A stretch of 7,875 nucleotides of DNA from Bacteroidales bacterium. GTDB lineage: Bacteria > Bacteroidota > Bacteroidia > Bacteroidales > BM520. The notes below the pieces were generated by a model. It was not told where the DNA came from, searched no databases, and was given only the letters and a program-made list of their open reading frames with translations. This document shows positions 7,346-7,875 of this stretch, piece after piece (position 1 is the stretch's first letter; each line of letters begins with the position of its first letter). Position numbers and translations under genes: made by a program. Location of the stretch: the NCBI GenBank assembly GCA_023230285.1, contig JALNXP010000112.1, positions 1 to 7,875 of the forward strand, given 5' to 3'.

Positions 7346-7771
7346 ATGAAAAAAAGTGGAATTTGGATAGCAGTAATAGCTGCAGTGGTCGTATTAGTTA
7401 TTTGGGGCGTTAGTGCCTATAACGGATTGGTGACTAAAGAAGAAAATGTGGAAGAAAAGTGGTCGCAAGTGGAAAATGTATATCAAAGACGTGCCGACTT
7501 GATTAATAATTTGGTCGCAATTGTTGCCGGTTATGCAGAACATGAAAAAAGTACTTTGCAAGGTGTTGTCGAAGCACGTGCAAAAGCTACATCTGTTCAA
7601 GTAGATCCTTCAAAACTTAATGAAACTAATATTGCACAATTTGAAGCAGCACAAAGCGAACTTTCAAGTGCTTTATCTCGTTTGATGGTGGTAGTGGAGA
7701 AGTATCCTGACCTCAAGGCTAATGAAAACTTTATCTTGTTACAATCACAATTAAGTGTCCCCTTTTATTAG
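7346..7771 (+). pseudogene. lemA: LemA family protein, 3'-truncated by a foreign junction
   Basis: LemA proteins are membrane-anchored coiled-coil proteins of unclear function, often found beside TPM-domain and stress genes. Here the N-terminal helix (residues 5-24) and the conserved core are textbook: YNGLVTKEENVEEKWSQVEN (25-44), RRADLINNLVAIVAGYAEHE (49-68) and EKYPDLKANENFILLQSQL (118-136). Intact members run to about 185-200 residues and continue after QSQL with EGTENRI and a segment ending near FGF. Instead this frame ends after 141 residues with SVPFY and TAG, so the last third is missing. The loss begins at about 7754 and no remnant of the missing part is visible in the following 100 bp. 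I chose the ATG at 7346 over the GTG at 7343. It lies 31 bp after htpG with no terminator between, so it is probably cotranscribed. The remaining fragment may be non-functional. A true short variant is less likely because the join is abrupt. Confidence 0.8.
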
Positions 7772-7783
7772 GACAGTTTTTTT
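7756..7783 (+). terminator. Terminator-like hairpin at the lemA break
   Basis: TGTCC (7756-7760) pairs with GGACA (7771-7775) around a 10-base loop, and two further A-T pairs (7753-7754 with 7777-7778) can form across one mismatch. Seven T follow at 7777-7783. The stem is short, so termination would be modest. It contains the new lemA stop codon (7769-7771), and may serve to insulate an inserted element from host transcription. Confidence 0.4.
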
Positions 7784-7815
7784 AATTTGTTAATATTTTA
7801 TTTTTCAAAGAACTT

Positions 7816-7845
7816 AAATCTTTAACTTTGCAAAGTTAAAGATTT
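7816..7845. repeat. Perfect 30-bp palindrome with -7 boxes on both strands
   Basis: AAATCTTTAACTTTG (7816-7830) is followed without spacer by its exact reverse complement (7831-7845), and T continues to 7849. Outside it TTTCAAA (from 7803) and TTTGAAA (to 7853) extend the symmetry across an internal loop. TAACTTTG (7823-7830) fits the Bacteroidota -7 consensus and, by symmetry, so does the other strand. No TTG is seen at -33. It may be a terminator, an operator over a promoter or a structure used by a mobile element. Confidence 0.6.
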
Positions 7846-7875
7846 TTTTGAAACTTTCAAGTGTTTTACACAATT

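Larger units (their letters stand above)
7754..7875. mobile_element. Probable end of an inserted element within lemA (partial)
   Basis: Similarity to LemA stops at 7753 and unrelated AT-rich DNA begins, starting AGTGTCCCCTTTTATTAGG. It contains a hairpin with a T-run and a 30-bp palindrome but no open frame before the window ends. Many insertion sequences end with 5'-TG and carry short inverted terminal sequences, and the TGTCC just inside this junction would suit that. I cannot name the family, and neither a transposase, a second end nor a target-site duplication is in view. A deletion or other rearrangement would give the same picture. Confidence 0.45.

Overview
The window looks like chromosomal DNA from a low-GC member of the Bacteroidota, probably Bacteroidales. 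Three things support this. The htpG product carries the spacer insertions seen in Bacteroides-type HtpG proteins. At least one promoter has the phylum-specific TTG-N20-TAnnTTTG architecture, and translation starts lack strong Shine-Dalgarno sequences. One minus-strand gene belongs to a family best known from this phylum: an N-terminally anchored, DUF3352-like protein with a PQQ-type propeller.

Layout. Positions 1-387 hold no credible gene, but do hold a GC-rich, hairpin-containing block (about 107-276) that looks like an interspersed repeat. Positions 388-5058 carry three minus-strand genes, read from right to left: a membrane-anchored propeller protein, a secreted lipoprotein alpha/beta hydrolase with a PKD-like C-terminal domain, and a ten-helix EamA/DMT-family transporter. 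The last two are 6 bp apart and almost certainly cotranscribed; the first is 66 bp upstream and probably in the same unit. A strong Bacteroidota-type promoter at 5111-5141 serves this side.

Positions 5059-5322 form a divergent control region. On the htpG side it contains a tandem 16-bp repeat, a tandem 7-bp repeat and a 23-bp palindrome overlapping a TAnnTTTG box, so it is more elaborate than its neighbours. The plus-strand genes follow: htpG (Hsp90 chaperone, intact, with an acidic tail built from small duplications), then 31 bp later lemA.

lemA is broken. It matches the LemA family up to residue 136, then runs into five unrelated residues and a stop. The new stop lies inside a small hairpin followed by seven T, and a perfect 30-bp palindrome follows 45 bp later. 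The simplest reading is that a mobile element or rearrangement has entered lemA at about 7754 and that the window ends inside the inserted DNA. No transposase is visible in the window.

I see no CRISPR array, tRNA, rRNA or evident defence system. The points most worth pursuing are the lemA junction, the htpG control region, the left-hand repeat and the two poorly characterised envelope proteins.
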